Part shown: in pieces, positions 1 to 8,119 of the stretch | Numbering within the stretch: position 1 is the first letter of the stretch | Layout of the letters: each line of letters begins with the position of its first letter | Source of the DNA: JAVBKV01 sp031553885 | GTDB lineage: Bacteria > Bacteroidota > Bacteroidia > Bacteroidales > Azobacteroidaceae | DNA length: 64,000 nt | Assembly (NCBI GenBank): GCA_031553885.1 | Contig: JAVBKV010000053.1 | Span: 8,764 to 72,763 of the forward strand | Direction: 5' to 3' | Translations under genes and position numbers: made by a program | Notes under the pieces: generated by a model | The model's input: only the letters and a program-made list of their open reading frames with translations | Database searches by the model: none | Told to the model about the DNA's origin: nothing

Positions 1-208
1 GCTGAATAGTTCCGAGATTATTAAGTACCAGGGGGTTCATCGGATTAGCAGGCTCCAAACGGAGAGCATTCACCAGAACAATTTCCGCAGAATCCAACTG
101 ATTCCGCTCAATATAAGAAAAAGATGATTCTATCCATTGATCGTAAGTTTGTGCAACTCCTTTCGAAGCAATGAATAGAATCAAAAAAAACGCTACCCGA
201 ATTTTCAT
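1..208 (-). CDS. TPR-like exported protein, N-terminal fragment
   Basis: Partial gene: translation from the ATG at 208-206 gives about 69 residues before the window edge cuts off the C-terminus. The product starts with a typical signal peptide (MKIRVAFFLILFIASKGVAQ) followed by helical sequence with the spacing of a tetratricopeptide repeat (ERNQLDSAEIVLVNALRLEP, then NPLVLNNLGTI). It lies 10 bases downstream of rprY on the same strand, so it is probably the third gene of an rprX-rprY-TPR transcript. An exported scaffold or sensor role is inferred from the signal peptide and repeat; the rest of the protein is not visible. Confidence 0.7.
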   Translation of the reverse strand, partial: MKIRVAFFLILFIASKGVAQTYDQWIESSFSYIERNQLDSAEIVLVNALRLEPANPMNPLVLNNLGTIQ

Positions 209-218
209 TCTTTCAGGT

Positions 219-920
219 TTATTCCGCAGCAGTAGGAGCAATCAGTTTATAGCCCTTACCGTGAATATTAATAATCTCAATATCCGGATCGTCTTTCAGT
301 AATTTTCTCAATTTAGTAATGTATACGTCCATGCTTCGGGCATTGAAGTAATTGTCATTTCCCCAAATTGTTTTCAGTGCATAATTACGTTCCAGGATTT
401 CATTGGCATGTGCGCAAAGCAAGCCTAAAAGTTCGCTTTCTTTGGTTGTCAGTTTAGACACCTGATCCCCAATGGTCAGGGTTTGTTTCTGGGTATCAAA
501 ACTAAAACGGCTCAGGTTATAAAAAGCCACATCTTTGGCTTTTTTACCATTGACCCGGCGAAGGATCGCTTCGATCCGCAACAATAACTCTTCCATACTA
601 AAAGGTTTGGTCAGGTAATCATCGGCGCCGATTTTGAATCCTTCCAGAATATCTTCCTTCATGGTTTTGGCCGTCAGGAAGACAATGGGTATTTCTCCGT
701 TGGTGACCCGAATTTCCTGAGCCAGGGTGAACCCGTCTTTTTTCGGCATCATCACGTCCAGAATACAAATATCATACTGATTCTTCGGAAAAGCTTTCGA
801 TCCGGCTTCTCCATCAGGAAACAAATCAACGGCATATCCTTTGGCTTGCAAATATTCTCTCAAAAGCATGCCTAAATTCTCATCGTCTTCACACATGAAG
901 ATTCTTACTTTTTCATCCAT
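219..920 (-). CDS. rprY: OmpR-family response regulator RprY
   Basis: A 233-residue two-domain response regulator. The receiver domain (about 1-122) shows the acidic pocket E11/D12/D13, phospho-acceptor D55 in ILDVMMP, T83 and K105 in LTKPF. The C-terminal half (about 135-230) is a winged-helix DNA-binding domain ending in the usual KLRKLLKDDP...GYKL strand. It is encoded directly after the kinase RprX on the same strand (82-base gap). In Bacteroides and Porphyromonas, RprY with RprX controls envelope and stress genes; which genes it controls here is unknown. Length and motifs are normal for the family. Confidence 0.92.
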   Translation of the reverse strand: MDEKVRIFMCEDDENLGMLLREYLQAKGYAVDLFPDGEAGSKAFPKNQYDICILDVMMPKKDGFTLAQEIRVTNGEIPIVFLTAKTMKEDILEGFKIGADDYLTKPFSMEELLLRIEAILRRVNGKKAKDVAFYNLSRFSFDTQKQTLTIGDQVSKLTTKESELLGLLCAHANEILERNYALKTIWGNDNYFNARSMDVYITKLRKLLKDDPDIEIINIHGKGYKLIAPTAAE

Positions 921-1002
921 AACTGTTCGTTTTTATAACGTCTCAGGAAAGATACTCCCATCCTCTCACGCGCAACTCGTTGTTTTCACTCGTAACCCGT
1001 AA

Positions 1003-2541
1003 CTATCCCTTGACATAAGGTAATGTAATAATAAATTTTGTCCCTATATTAATCTCACTCTCGACCTTGATCGTCCCGTTGTGATCATCAATGATTTTCC
1101 TTACATAAGCGAGGCCTAAACCAAATCCCTTCACATCATGCCTGTTTCCGGTATGTACACGGTAAAACCGATCGAATATCTTTTTTATATTTTCTTTTTT
1201 TATCCCTATTCCGTTATCCTGAATACTGATCTGTATCTTATCCCCTTCGTTAGCTGTACGTGCAACCAACATCAATGGGACATCTTCCCTCCTGTATTTA
1301 ACAGCATTCTCCATCAGATTGAACAACACATTTGTAAAATGCATTTCATCCACATAAATGGTCGACTCAAGAGCATTCAAATCCAGATCCAGCGTCCCTC
1401 CGCTTTTTTCCACCCGTAAACCAAACGTATGCGCAATGTTAACCAGCAGGTCGTTTGCATCCATCTCCTTCATTTTGAGTGTTGTCTTCCTTTCTTCAAA
1501 CAACGACATCTGCAACACTTTTTCCACCAGGAAACTCAATCGTTTGGTCTCGTCGTTGATTACTCCCGAAATGTGGTTAAACATCTGTGGAGATTTAGCA
1601 ACCCCTCCGTCTTTCAACATCTGGGCAGCCAGTGAAATCGTCGAAACCGGTGTTTTCAACTCATGTGTCATATTATTGATAAAATCATTCTTCATTTCAG
1701 ACAAACGCTTTTGTCTGAATACAATAAAAATAGTAAAAGTAAACACGACCAACAATACTAAGGTAAAACCCACAGAAGGTACCAGAAAACTGATCGAATT
1801 AAACAGATAACTTTTTTGTGTAGGGAAAAACACCTGTAAGGTATACAACCTGGAAGGAGGATCTTTCGGAAACAGGATCTGAGAAAAAGCCTCTTTCGAT
1901 TCGTCTTCGGTAAAATCCGGGCTCCTGTATACAACCCGGCGGTTTTTATCCACCACTGCATAATGAAACGGCAGCGCCAGGTTGTTGTTTGCCAGTTCCG
2001 AACGGATATACGCTTCCATTTTTTTGAAATCCACCCGTTCTTCAATCGGCTTTTCATTGGACTTTATCACCTTACGAATCACTTCATCCAATAAATTCTG
2101 TTGATAAAAATATTGATCCTGCAACGCCTCCTGCATATCCTGCGAAGTACTTTTCAAGTCACTTTTACCATAACTCGGAGACATCTCCAGGGATTGTTTA
2201 TCAATTTCTTCCCGGACATTAAGTTCAATCTTTCCCGTCAGTCCATCTGGCGTTACCCGCAACCGCTGTTGCTCTGAAGATATGATCTGACCTGTCGTTG
2301 ATTGCCTTCTTCCAAGGTACTTTTTTTTTCCAAAAGCAAATGCCTGATCATCAAGAAATTTACCTGTCTCATCTAACTCCAGGTTATGGGACACCTGGTA
2401 CAAACTCCGCTTAACAGCTTCCCTGAATTGGCTTTCCTGGCTTCGGAGTATAATCTGTACATAATTCCATTGTAAATACAGTAAACTCAAAAAAGCAAAA
2501 ACCATAACCCCGGTAAACAACCAAATCGTTGATTTCCTCAT
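1003..2541 (-). CDS. rprX: Membrane sensor histidine kinase RprX
   Basis: A 512-residue inner-membrane kinase. TM1 is about residues 7-28 and TM2 about 250-275, bracketing a roughly 220-residue periplasmic sensor region with no recognisable named domain. The H-box (NDFINNMTHELKTP) places the phosphorylated histidine at H293. The ATPase domain has N-box N412, a G1 box DNGIGI (442-447) and a G2 box GFGLGL (472-477). It should autophosphorylate and pass phosphate to RprY D55. It heads the minus-strand rprX-rprY-TPR run, and a promoter is visible at 2622-2651. All catalytic boxes are intact. Confidence 0.92.
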   Translation of the reverse strand: MRKSTIWLFTGVMVFAFLSLLYLQWNYVQIILRSQESQFREAVKRSLYQVSHNLELDETGKFLDDQAFAFGKKKYLGRRQSTTGQIISSEQQRLRVTPDGLTGKIELNVREEIDKQSLEMSPSYGKSDLKSTSQDMQEALQDQYFYQQNLLDEVIRKVIKSNEKPIEERVDFKKMEAYIRSELANNNLALPFHYAVVDKNRRVVYRSPDFTEDESKEAFSQILFPKDPPSRLYTLQVFFPTQKSYLFNSISFLVPSVGFTLVLLVVFTFTIFIVFRQKRLSEMKNDFINNMTHELKTPVSTISLAAQMLKDGGVAKSPQMFNHISGVINDETKRLSFLVEKVLQMSLFEERKTTLKMKEMDANDLLVNIAHTFGLRVEKSGGTLDLDLNALESTIYVDEMHFTNVLFNLMENAVKYRREDVPLMLVARTANEGDKIQISIQDNGIGIKKENIKKIFDRFYRVHTGNRHDVKGFGLGLAYVRKIIDDHNGTIKVESEINIGTKFIITLPYVKG

Positions 2542-2621
2542 ACTTCCAAATGAACTCTTTTAATGAAAAAACAAAGTTCGGATCTTTTTGTTTAACATTT
2601 ACTCAAAAAAACAAAAAATAT

Positions 2622-2651
2622 CAAATGTAAAAAATAAATCTTTTTAACAAA
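2622..2651 (-). promoter_or_regulatory. Bacteroidota-type promoter for rprX-rprY
   Basis: On the minus strand a TTTG (2651-2648) is followed 18 bases later by TACATTTG (2629-2622), matching the Bacteroidota -33/-7 pattern. It is about 80 bases upstream of the rprX ATG, in an AT-rich intergenic stretch with no ORF of its own. Confidence 0.5.
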
Positions 2652-2738
2652 ACGCGAAAAGTAACGATTTATTGAAAAATTAAGTTAATTTTAACAATCC
2701 AATACTAATTTATAATGAAGAAAAGTATTTTAGCCAAG

Positions 2739-2810
2739 TACCTCCGCCGGGAATCGAACCCGAATTTAAAGTTTAGGAAACTTCCGTTCTATCCATTGAA
2801 CTACAGAGGC
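2739..2810 (-). tRNA. tRNA-Arg (anticodon CCU)
   Basis: The minus strand folds into a 72-nt cloverleaf: acceptor GCCTCTG/CGGAGGT, D stem GTTC/GAAC, anticodon stem GAAGT/ACTTT around the loop TTCCTAA (anticodon CCU), T stem TCGGG/CCCGG with loop TTCGATT, and discriminator A. CCA is not encoded, so it must be added after transcription. It reads AGG (and by wobble possibly AGA) arginine codons. Confidence 0.95.
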
Positions 2811-2829
2811 AGACCTAAAAAATGTGCCG

Positions 2830-2861
2830 CAAAGGTAGAATAATTATCCGAATTAACCAAA
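2830..2861 (-). promoter_or_regulatory. Promoter of tRNA-Arg
   Basis: Minus-strand TTTG (2861-2858), 20-base spacer, TACCTTTG (2837-2830). This is a full match to the Bacteroidota consensus, placed 20 bases ahead of the tRNA 5' end. It sits in the short gap after the recO stop codon, so the tRNA has its own promoter. Confidence 0.75.
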
Positions 2862-2867
2862 AACTCT

Positions 2868-3593
2868 TTATCCGAAAACAGCATGAAGCACTTCCAACGA
2901 ATTTAAATCCGGGAAATCGGACAAATGCAACCGGTAGTATTCCAGAATCCGGCCTATAATTGCTTTTCGCTCATGGCGGGAAAACCGGAACGTATGCATA
3001 TTTTCGTACGTCATCCGGAGCAACAGATTAAACACGAAACTATCGTCAGGATTCAGAAAATAGGGATGGGACGGTTTGTAAGATACGAAAATTCCATTTT
3101 GCAAATCAAAAAACATACCCTTATTATATCCCGTTGAATCCGGATAGAATCCCAAAAAACGACAAAAATGGATCATAAAAACCAAATGAAAATTGGCATA
3201 TCCTTTTTCTGTCAGATCCAATACCTGAATGGATTGAAAAACAAAATCGAACAACATCCGGTTGGGTTGTACGTCCTTTATTAATTTAGCAATCAACTCC
3301 GCTAAAAAAATACCGATAGTACTTTTTACCGGATCAATCAGCAACGACGAAGGCGGCCAGCAAATCTTCACTTCTTTCAGGCGCTGAATTTCCCGCAGGT
3401 TCTGATGCTCCACTTCCAGGTCCAACACTGCCAGTGCATAAAAAAACGAATGAGCCACACGGTTCTTTTTTCCTTTCGAACGAGCAGTCAGGTAAGAGAC
3501 ACGACCGAATTCCTCCGTGTAAACCTGAACAATAACATAGCTATCATTATAATTAAAACTATGTAATACTATACCTCTCGTCTTATGCAACAT
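2868..3593 (-). CDS. recO: DNA repair protein RecO
   Basis: A 241-residue RecO. The N-terminal OB-fold starts as expected (MLHKTRGIVLHSF...SYVIVQVYTEEFGRVSYL) and is followed by the helical C-terminal half. RecO works with RecF/RecR to load RecA at SSB-covered gaps. Only isolated cysteines are present, so the four-cysteine zinc motif of some RecO proteins is absent. The start aligns with the family and no later in-frame Met would preserve the first OB strand. The -7 element lies only four bases before this ATG, so the mRNA is probably leaderless or nearly so. Confidence 0.92.
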   Translation of the reverse strand: MLHKTRGIVLHSFNYNDSYVIVQVYTEEFGRVSYLTARSKGKKNRVAHSFFYALAVLDLEVEHQNLREIQRLKEVKICWPPSSLLIDPVKSTIGIFLAELIAKLIKDVQPNRMLFDFVFQSIQVLDLTEKGYANFHLVFMIHFCRFLGFYPDSTGYNKGMFFDLQNGIFVSYKPSHPYFLNPDDSFVFNLLLRMTYENMHTFRFSRHERKAIIGRILEYYRLHLSDFPDLNSLEVLHAVFG

Positions 3594-3597
3594 AGTA

Positions 3598-3631
3598 CAA
3601 AGGTAAAAAGAAAAAAGAAAAAATTCACAAA
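3598..3631 (-). promoter_or_regulatory. recO promoter abutting the start codon
   Basis: Minus-strand TTTG (3631-3628), 22-base spacer, TACCTTTG (3605-3598). Only four bases separate the -7 element from the recO ATG (3593), leaving almost no 5' leader and no room for a ribosome binding site. It lies back to back with the tRNA-Glu promoter that starts at 3636. Confidence 0.6.
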
Positions 3632-3635
3632 ATAT

Positions 3636-3666
3636 TTTGCAGATTTAAAAATAAGCCCTATATTTG
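3636..3666 (+). promoter_or_regulatory. Promoter of tRNA-Glu and rpsT
   Basis: TTTG (3636-3639), 19-base spacer, TATATTTG (3659-3666): an ideal Bacteroidota promoter ending 19 bases before tRNA-Glu. No separate promoter is evident in the 39 bases between the tRNA and rpsT, so it probably drives both. Confidence 0.8.
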
Positions 3667-3685
3667 CACCCGCAAACGAAAATCT

Positions 3686-3757
3686 GGCCCATTCGTCTAT
3701 CGGTTAGGACGCAAGATTTTCATTCTTGAAAGAGGGGTTCGACTCCCCTATGGGCTA
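3686..3757 (+). tRNA. tRNA-Glu (anticodon UUC)
   Basis: A 72-nt cloverleaf: acceptor GGCCCAT/ATGGGCT, D stem GTC/GAC, anticodon stem CAAGA/TCTTG around TTTTCAT (anticodon UUC), T stem AGGGG/CCCCT with loop TTCGACT, discriminator A, no encoded CCA. It reads GAA/GAG. Confidence 0.96.
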
Positions 3758-3796
3758 CTCATATAAAACGGTTAAAAAAAAGATATTTACACAAAG

Positions 3797-4051
3797 ATGG
3801 CAAATCACAAATCATCTGTAAAGAGAATAAGACAAACGCTGACAAAAAGATTGCGTAACAGGTATTATGCGAAGACAGCTAGAAATGCAGTCAGAACACT
3901 TCGTAGTACTACTGAAAAAGATCAGGCTGTAGAATTATACAAAAAAGTTAGTTCTATGTTGGATAAGTTAGCTAAAAAGAACATTATCCATAAAAACAAA
4001 GCAGGCAATTTAAAGTCAAAATTAGCGTTGTACGTTAATAAACTCAACTAA
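3797..4051 (+). CDS. rpsT: 30S ribosomal protein S20
   Basis: An 84-residue, very basic, all-helical protein starting MANHKSSVKRIRQTLTKRLR, the signature of bacterial S20, which binds 16S rRNA early in small-subunit assembly. It lies 39 bases after tRNA-Glu with no intervening promoter, suggesting a joint transcript. A hairpin terminator follows at 4080-4108. Length is normal. Confidence 0.96.
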   Translation: MANHKSSVKRIRQTLTKRLRNRYYAKTARNAVRTLRSTTEKDQAVELYKKVSSMLDKLAKKNIIHKNKAGNLKSKLALYVNKLN

Positions 4052-4079
4052 GAAAACACTTCTTTTAATTGATACGAGA

Positions 4080-4108
4080 AGCCGGGTCTTTGTAGGTCCG
4101 GCTTTTTT
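4080..4108 (+). terminator. Rho-independent terminator after rpsT
   Basis: A hairpin with arms AGCCGG (4080-4085) and CCGGCT (4098-4103) is followed by a T-run. It ends the tRNA-Glu/rpsT transcript. Confidence 0.75.
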
Positions 4109-4172
4109 ATCATTCTCCTGTTCCAAACTAAAAAATCCACTCGATTTTTTAGTTTCTTTTCATAATTATTCG

Positions 4173-4180
4173 TATCTTTG
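4173..4180 (+). promoter_or_regulatory. -7 element of the gyrB operon
   Basis: TATCTTTG matches TAnnTTTG; no good -33 TTTG is present at the usual distance. It predicts a leader of about 70 bases before the gyrB ATG at 4256. Confidence 0.5.
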
Positions 4181-4255
4181 TTAGCTTTTTGACCCTCAAA
4201 AAGGGTAAAAAAACAAAAACACCAATCCAAGAATCCAAATCAAATTTAAGATAAA

Positions 4256-6211
4256 ATGAGTGAAGAAATAAAAAACGGACACAACGGATACTCAGCAGAA
4301 AGCATCCAGGTATTGGAAGGGCTGGAAGCCGTGAGGAAAAGGCCCGCGATGTACATTGGAGACATCAGCGTGAAAGGATTACACCACCTGGTTTATGAAG
4401 TTGTGGATAACTCCATTGATGAAGCGCTTGCTGGTCATTGTAAAAACATCGAAGTTTTCATCAATGCAGATAACTCTATCACGGTTAAAGACGACGGACG
4501 AGGCATTCCCGTCGATTATCATGAAAAAGAAAAAAAATCAGCGCTCGAAGTCGTACTAACCGTTTTGCATGCCGGAGGAAAATTCGACAAAGATTCCTAT
4601 AAAGTTTCCGGAGGATTGCACGGAGTCGGGGTTTCCTGTGTCAATGCGCTTTCCACTTACCTGAAAGCGGAGGTCCACAAAGAGGGTAAAATCTATGTAC
4701 AGGAATATTCCTGCGGAAAACCACTCAACGATATAGCCATCGTAGGGGATACGGATAAGCGGGGAACCATCATTACATTCAAACCGGACGATTCTATTTT
4801 TATCGTAACCGAATACAAATACGACATCCTGGCCGGACGGTTGCGCGAACTGGCTTACCTGAATGCAGGGGTTAACCTGACATTGACGGATTTACGGGTA
4901 ACCAAAGAAGACGGCACATTTAAAACCGAACAATTTTATTCTTCCGACGGACTGAAGGAATTCGTAGCATTTATCGATGCCGCCAAAGAACCGCTGATTG
5001 AAGACGTCATCCATATCATAACCGAAAAGCAAGGAGTTCCGGTGGAAGTCGCCATGACTTACAATACCTCCTATAATGAAAACGTTTATTCTTACGTAAA
5101 CAACATCAACACCATCGAAGGAGGTACTCACCTGGCTGGATTCCGCAGGGGATTGACCCGGACATTAAAGAAATACGCCGAAGATTCCAAAATGCTGGAA
5201 AAAGTAAAAATAGAAATCAGCGGTGATGATTTCCGGGAAGGGTTAACGGCAGTAGTATCCATTAAAGTCGCTGAACCTCAGTTTGAAGGTCAGACAAAGA
5301 CCAAACTCGGGAACAATGAAGTAATCGGCGCTGTGGATATGGCGGTCGGAGAAGCATTGGGAAATTATCTGGAAGAACATCCGAAGGAAGCCAGAACAAT
5401 CGTTGAAAAAGTAATTCTGGCAGCGACAGCCCGTCATGCCGCCCGTAAAGCCAGAGAAATGGTTCAGCGGAAATCACCCCTTTCCGGAAGCGGACTGCCC
5501 GGGAAGCTGGCCGACTGTTCGGATAAGGACCCGGAAAAATGCGAAGTATTCCTCGTAGAGGGAGATTCTGCAGGAGGAACCGCCAAACAAGGGCGTGACC
5601 GGGCTTTTCAAGCGATCCTTCCACTTCGCGGAAAAATCCTGAACGTGGAAAAGGCCATGCCTCACAAGGTACTGGAAAGCGAAGAAATCCGTAACATCTA
5701 TACGGCCCTGGGAGTAACCATCGGCACGGAAGATGACAGTAAAGCACTGAATACAGACAAACTGAGGTATCATAAAATTGTAATCATGACTGATGCCGAT
5801 GTGGACGGAAGCCACATCGCCACCCTCATCCTGACGTTTTTCTTCCGCCACATGCGGGCGTTACTGGAAAAAGGATACATCTACATCGCAACACCTCCTC
5901 TTTACCTCTGCAAAAAAGGAAAAGTCGAAGAATATTGCTGGAACGATCAGCAACGTCAAACATTTATCGACAAATATGGAGGAGGAAACGAAAGCCAGAT
6001 CCATACACAACGTTACAAAGGGCTTGGAGAAATGAATGCGGAACAATTGTGGGAAACTACGATGAATCCGGAAAAACGAACCTTACGCCAGGTATCTATC
6101 GACAATGCTGCGGAAGCCGATCATATCTTTTCCATGCTTATGGGTGAAGATGTAGCTCCCCGGAGGGAATTCATTGAAGAAAACGCTACTTACGCCAATA
6201 TCGACGCCTGA
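4256..6211 (+). CDS. gyrB: DNA gyrase subunit B
   Basis: A 651-residue type IIA topoisomerase ATPase subunit. The GHKL ATPase motifs are EVVDNSIDEALAG, DDGRGIPV and GGLHGVGVSCVNALS. The TOPRIM domain has EGDSAGG (catalytic E435) and DADVDG (D513, D515, D517), and the C-terminal GyrB signature QRYKGLGEMN is present. With GyrA it introduces negative supercoils. ParE is the alternative, but length and sequence fit the short Bacteroidales GyrB. It opens a compact plus-strand run; its stop overlaps the next start by one base (TGATG). Confidence 0.95.
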   Translation: MSEEIKNGHNGYSAESIQVLEGLEAVRKRPAMYIGDISVKGLHHLVYEVVDNSIDEALAGHCKNIEVFINADNSITVKDDGRGIPVDYHEKEKKSALEVVLTVLHAGGKFDKDSYKVSGGLHGVGVSCVNALSTYLKAEVHKEGKIYVQEYSCGKPLNDIAIVGDTDKRGTIITFKPDDSIFIVTEYKYDILAGRLRELAYLNAGVNLTLTDLRVTKEDGTFKTEQFYSSDGLKEFVAFIDAAKEPLIEDVIHIITEKQGVPVEVAMTYNTSYNENVYSYVNNINTIEGGTHLAGFRRGLTRTLKKYAEDSKMLEKVKIEISGDDFREGLTAVVSIKVAEPQFEGQTKTKLGNNEVIGAVDMAVGEALGNYLEEHPKEARTIVEKVILAATARHAARKAREMVQRKSPLSGSGLPGKLADCSDKDPEKCEVFLVEGDSAGGTAKQGRDRAFQAILPLRGKILNVEKAMPHKVLESEEIRNIYTALGVTIGTEDDSKALNTDKLRYHKIVIMTDADVDGSHIATLILTFFFRHMRALLEKGYIYIATPPLYLCKKGKVEEYCWNDQQRQTFIDKYGGGNESQIHTQRYKGLGEMNAEQLWETTMNPEKRTLRQVSIDNAAEADHIFSMLMGEDVAPRREFIEENATYANIDA

Positions 6212-7107
6212 TGCATCTGCCTCCTTCTCTGAAAAAGGGCGACCGGGTGATACTCATTGCTCCTTCGGGAGTAACAAATGAAGATTATGTATCACAAGCT
6301 TGTCATCGATTGGAGAGTTGGGGACTTCATGCCATACTGGGAACACACGTACTGAATAAAAACGGCCGGTACGCCGGCCGTACAGAAGAACGGCTCCATG
6401 ACCTGCAAACAGCTTTAGACAGTCGTGAATTTCAGGCTGTCTTTTGTGCCAGAGGAGGGTATGGAGCCGTTCATCTTCTGGAAAACATTTCTTTTGAAAT
6501 TTTCAGAGAAACGCCTAAATGGATCATTGGCTACAGTGATATTACGGCCGTTCATTCTGCTGTTTCCAAACAGAAAATTTGTAGTCTCCATGCTCCGATG
6601 ACATCTCATCTGGCATTAGAGGGAGAAGATGAAGCGACTCTTCTGTTGAAAGAGGCACTGTTTGGAAAACGACCCGGTTATACAGTTCCTGGTCATCCGC
6701 TGAACAGGGCCGGAACAGCAACAGGATATACACGCGGAGGAAATCTTTCTGTCCTCCTGGGGTTACGCGCTACACCATTTGACTTAATCGAGGAAAAGAC
6801 AATTCTATTCATTGAAGATACCGGAGAAAAGCCCTATCAGATCGAACGGATGATGTATAACCTGCGTCTCAGTGGAACTTTATCCCGGATTTCCGGCTTA
6901 ATTGTCGGACAATTCAGTGAATACGAAGAAGATCCTTCTATGCATAAGAGCATTTATGAATCCATTCGCCAACTGGTCGACGACTATGATTATCCGGTCT
7001 GTTTTAATTTTCCGGTCGGACATGTAAAACGAAATTTTCCTTTAATTGTCAGTGGATCTGCGGAATTAAACGTCAACCCGTTACAGGTTGTATTATCCTA
7101 TTCATAA
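6211..7107 (+). CDS. S66-family LD-carboxypeptidase
   Basis: A 298-residue member of peptidase family S66 (LdcA type), serine enzymes that remove the terminal D-alanine from murein tetrapeptides during cell-wall recycling. The catalytic triad is visible as S109 (IIGYSDITAVHSA), E202 (LFIEDTGEKPYQIERM) and H271 (FPVGHVKRNFPL). There is no signal peptide, which fits a cytoplasmic enzyme. The start codon overlaps the gyrB stop by one base, indicating translational coupling. Related MccF-like immunity proteins share the fold but usually lie in microcin loci, so murein recycling is preferred. Confidence 0.87.
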   Translation: MHLPPSLKKGDRVILIAPSGVTNEDYVSQACHRLESWGLHAILGTHVLNKNGRYAGRTEERLHDLQTALDSREFQAVFCARGGYGAVHLLENISFEIFRETPKWIIGYSDITAVHSAVSKQKICSLHAPMTSHLALEGEDEATLLLKEALFGKRPGYTVPGHPLNRAGTATGYTRGGNLSVLLGLRATPFDLIEEKTILFIEDTGEKPYQIERMMYNLRLSGTLSRISGLIVGQFSEYEEDPSMHKSIYESIRQLVDDYDYPVCFNFPVGHVKRNFPLIVSGSAELNVNPLQVVLSYS

Positions 7108-7119
7108 ATATACAAGGTT

Positions 7120-8109
7120 ATGAAAAAAAATATGTTATCCATTCTTTCATTCGCATTTTTTATGTTGACCGCATGCAATCCATCCGGCCGGACATCACCC
7201 AATGAAACCGGAACCGCAAAAATAACCGTTCCGACATTTAATGCCGACAGTGCGTATCGTTTCACATCCGATCAGGTGGATTTCGGCCCCAGGGTTCCGA
7301 ATACGGAAGCTCATGTTCGCTGTGGAGAATACTTAGCCGGACAACTGAAAAAATTCGGTGCACAAGTTACCAATCAGAACATGACACTCCGGACCTATGA
7401 TGGAATTAACCTGAATGCAAGGAACATCATTGGTTCTTTCCAACCGGAAAACAAAAACAGGATCCTGTTATTTGCCCATTGGGACACCCGTCCGTTTGCA
7501 GACAGGGACCCGGACCCGGCCAATCACCGTAAACCGATCGACGGAGCCAATGATGGCGCAGGAGCCTGTGCTATTTTACTGGAAATCGCGCGGCAGATCG
7601 GGAGCCAACAACCGACCGTCGGCGTAGACATTATCTTTTTTGATGCTGAAGACTGGGGAGTTCCTGAGTTTGACAAAAAAAAGGAATACCTGGGAGGCTG
7701 GTGCCTTGGTTCCGATTTTTGGGCCAGAAATCCGCACGTAGCGAATTATTCTGCCCGTTATGGAATCCTTCTGGACCTGGTAAGCGCTCCTAACGCAACA
7801 TTTTATAAAGAGTACTATTCCATGCAATCAGCCAATCATGTAATCAAAAAAGTATGGGATGCAGCAAAAATTACGGGTTTCGACTCCTATTTTGTCGATA
7901 AAGAAGGTGGTGCTATAGAAGATGATCACGTACATGTAATCCGGCACAGAAAAATTCCCTGTATCGATATCATTCAATTCGATCCGGATACCGACCATAA
8001 TTTTGGGGCTTACTGGCATACACTGAACGACAACATGAGCCAGGTCAGCAAAGAGACCATGCGTGCTGTCGGACAAACAGTCCTCTATGTTTTATATAAC
8101 GAAAAATAA
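7120..8109 (+). CDS. M28-family lipoprotein, glutaminyl-cyclase-like
   Basis: A 329-residue exported lipoprotein (lipobox LTAC, C19). The zinc-enzyme pattern of secretory glutaminyl cyclases is visible: AHWDTRP (H120), DGANDGAGA (D145), FFDAEDWG (E177) and the late YWHTLNDN histidine. Glutaminyl-peptide cyclotransferases convert N-terminal Gln to pyroglutamate. In Bacteroidota many exported proteins have Gln right after the signal-peptidase site, as several in this window do, so a periplasmic protein-maturation role is plausible. An M28 aminopeptidase is the alternative. It is 12 bases after the S66 gene. Confidence 0.85.
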   Translation: MKKNMLSILSFAFFMLTACNPSGRTSPNETGTAKITVPTFNADSAYRFTSDQVDFGPRVPNTEAHVRCGEYLAGQLKKFGAQVTNQNMTLRTYDGINLNARNIIGSFQPENKNRILLFAHWDTRPFADRDPDPANHRKPIDGANDGAGACAILLEIARQIGSQQPTVGVDIIFFDAEDWGVPEFDKKKEYLGGWCLGSDFWARNPHVANYSARYGILLDLVSAPNATFYKEYYSMQSANHVIKKVWDAAKITGFDSYFVDKEGGAIEDDHVHVIRHRKIPCIDIIQFDPDTDHNFGAYWHTLNDNMSQVSKETMRAVGQTVLYVLYNEK

Positions 8110-8119
8110 TCTCTGACCG

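Noticed and set aside
4048..4230. 60-codon minus-strand ORF between rpsT and gyrB
   Set aside because: It covers the rpsT terminator and gyrB promoter; composition is that of AT-rich non-coding DNA.
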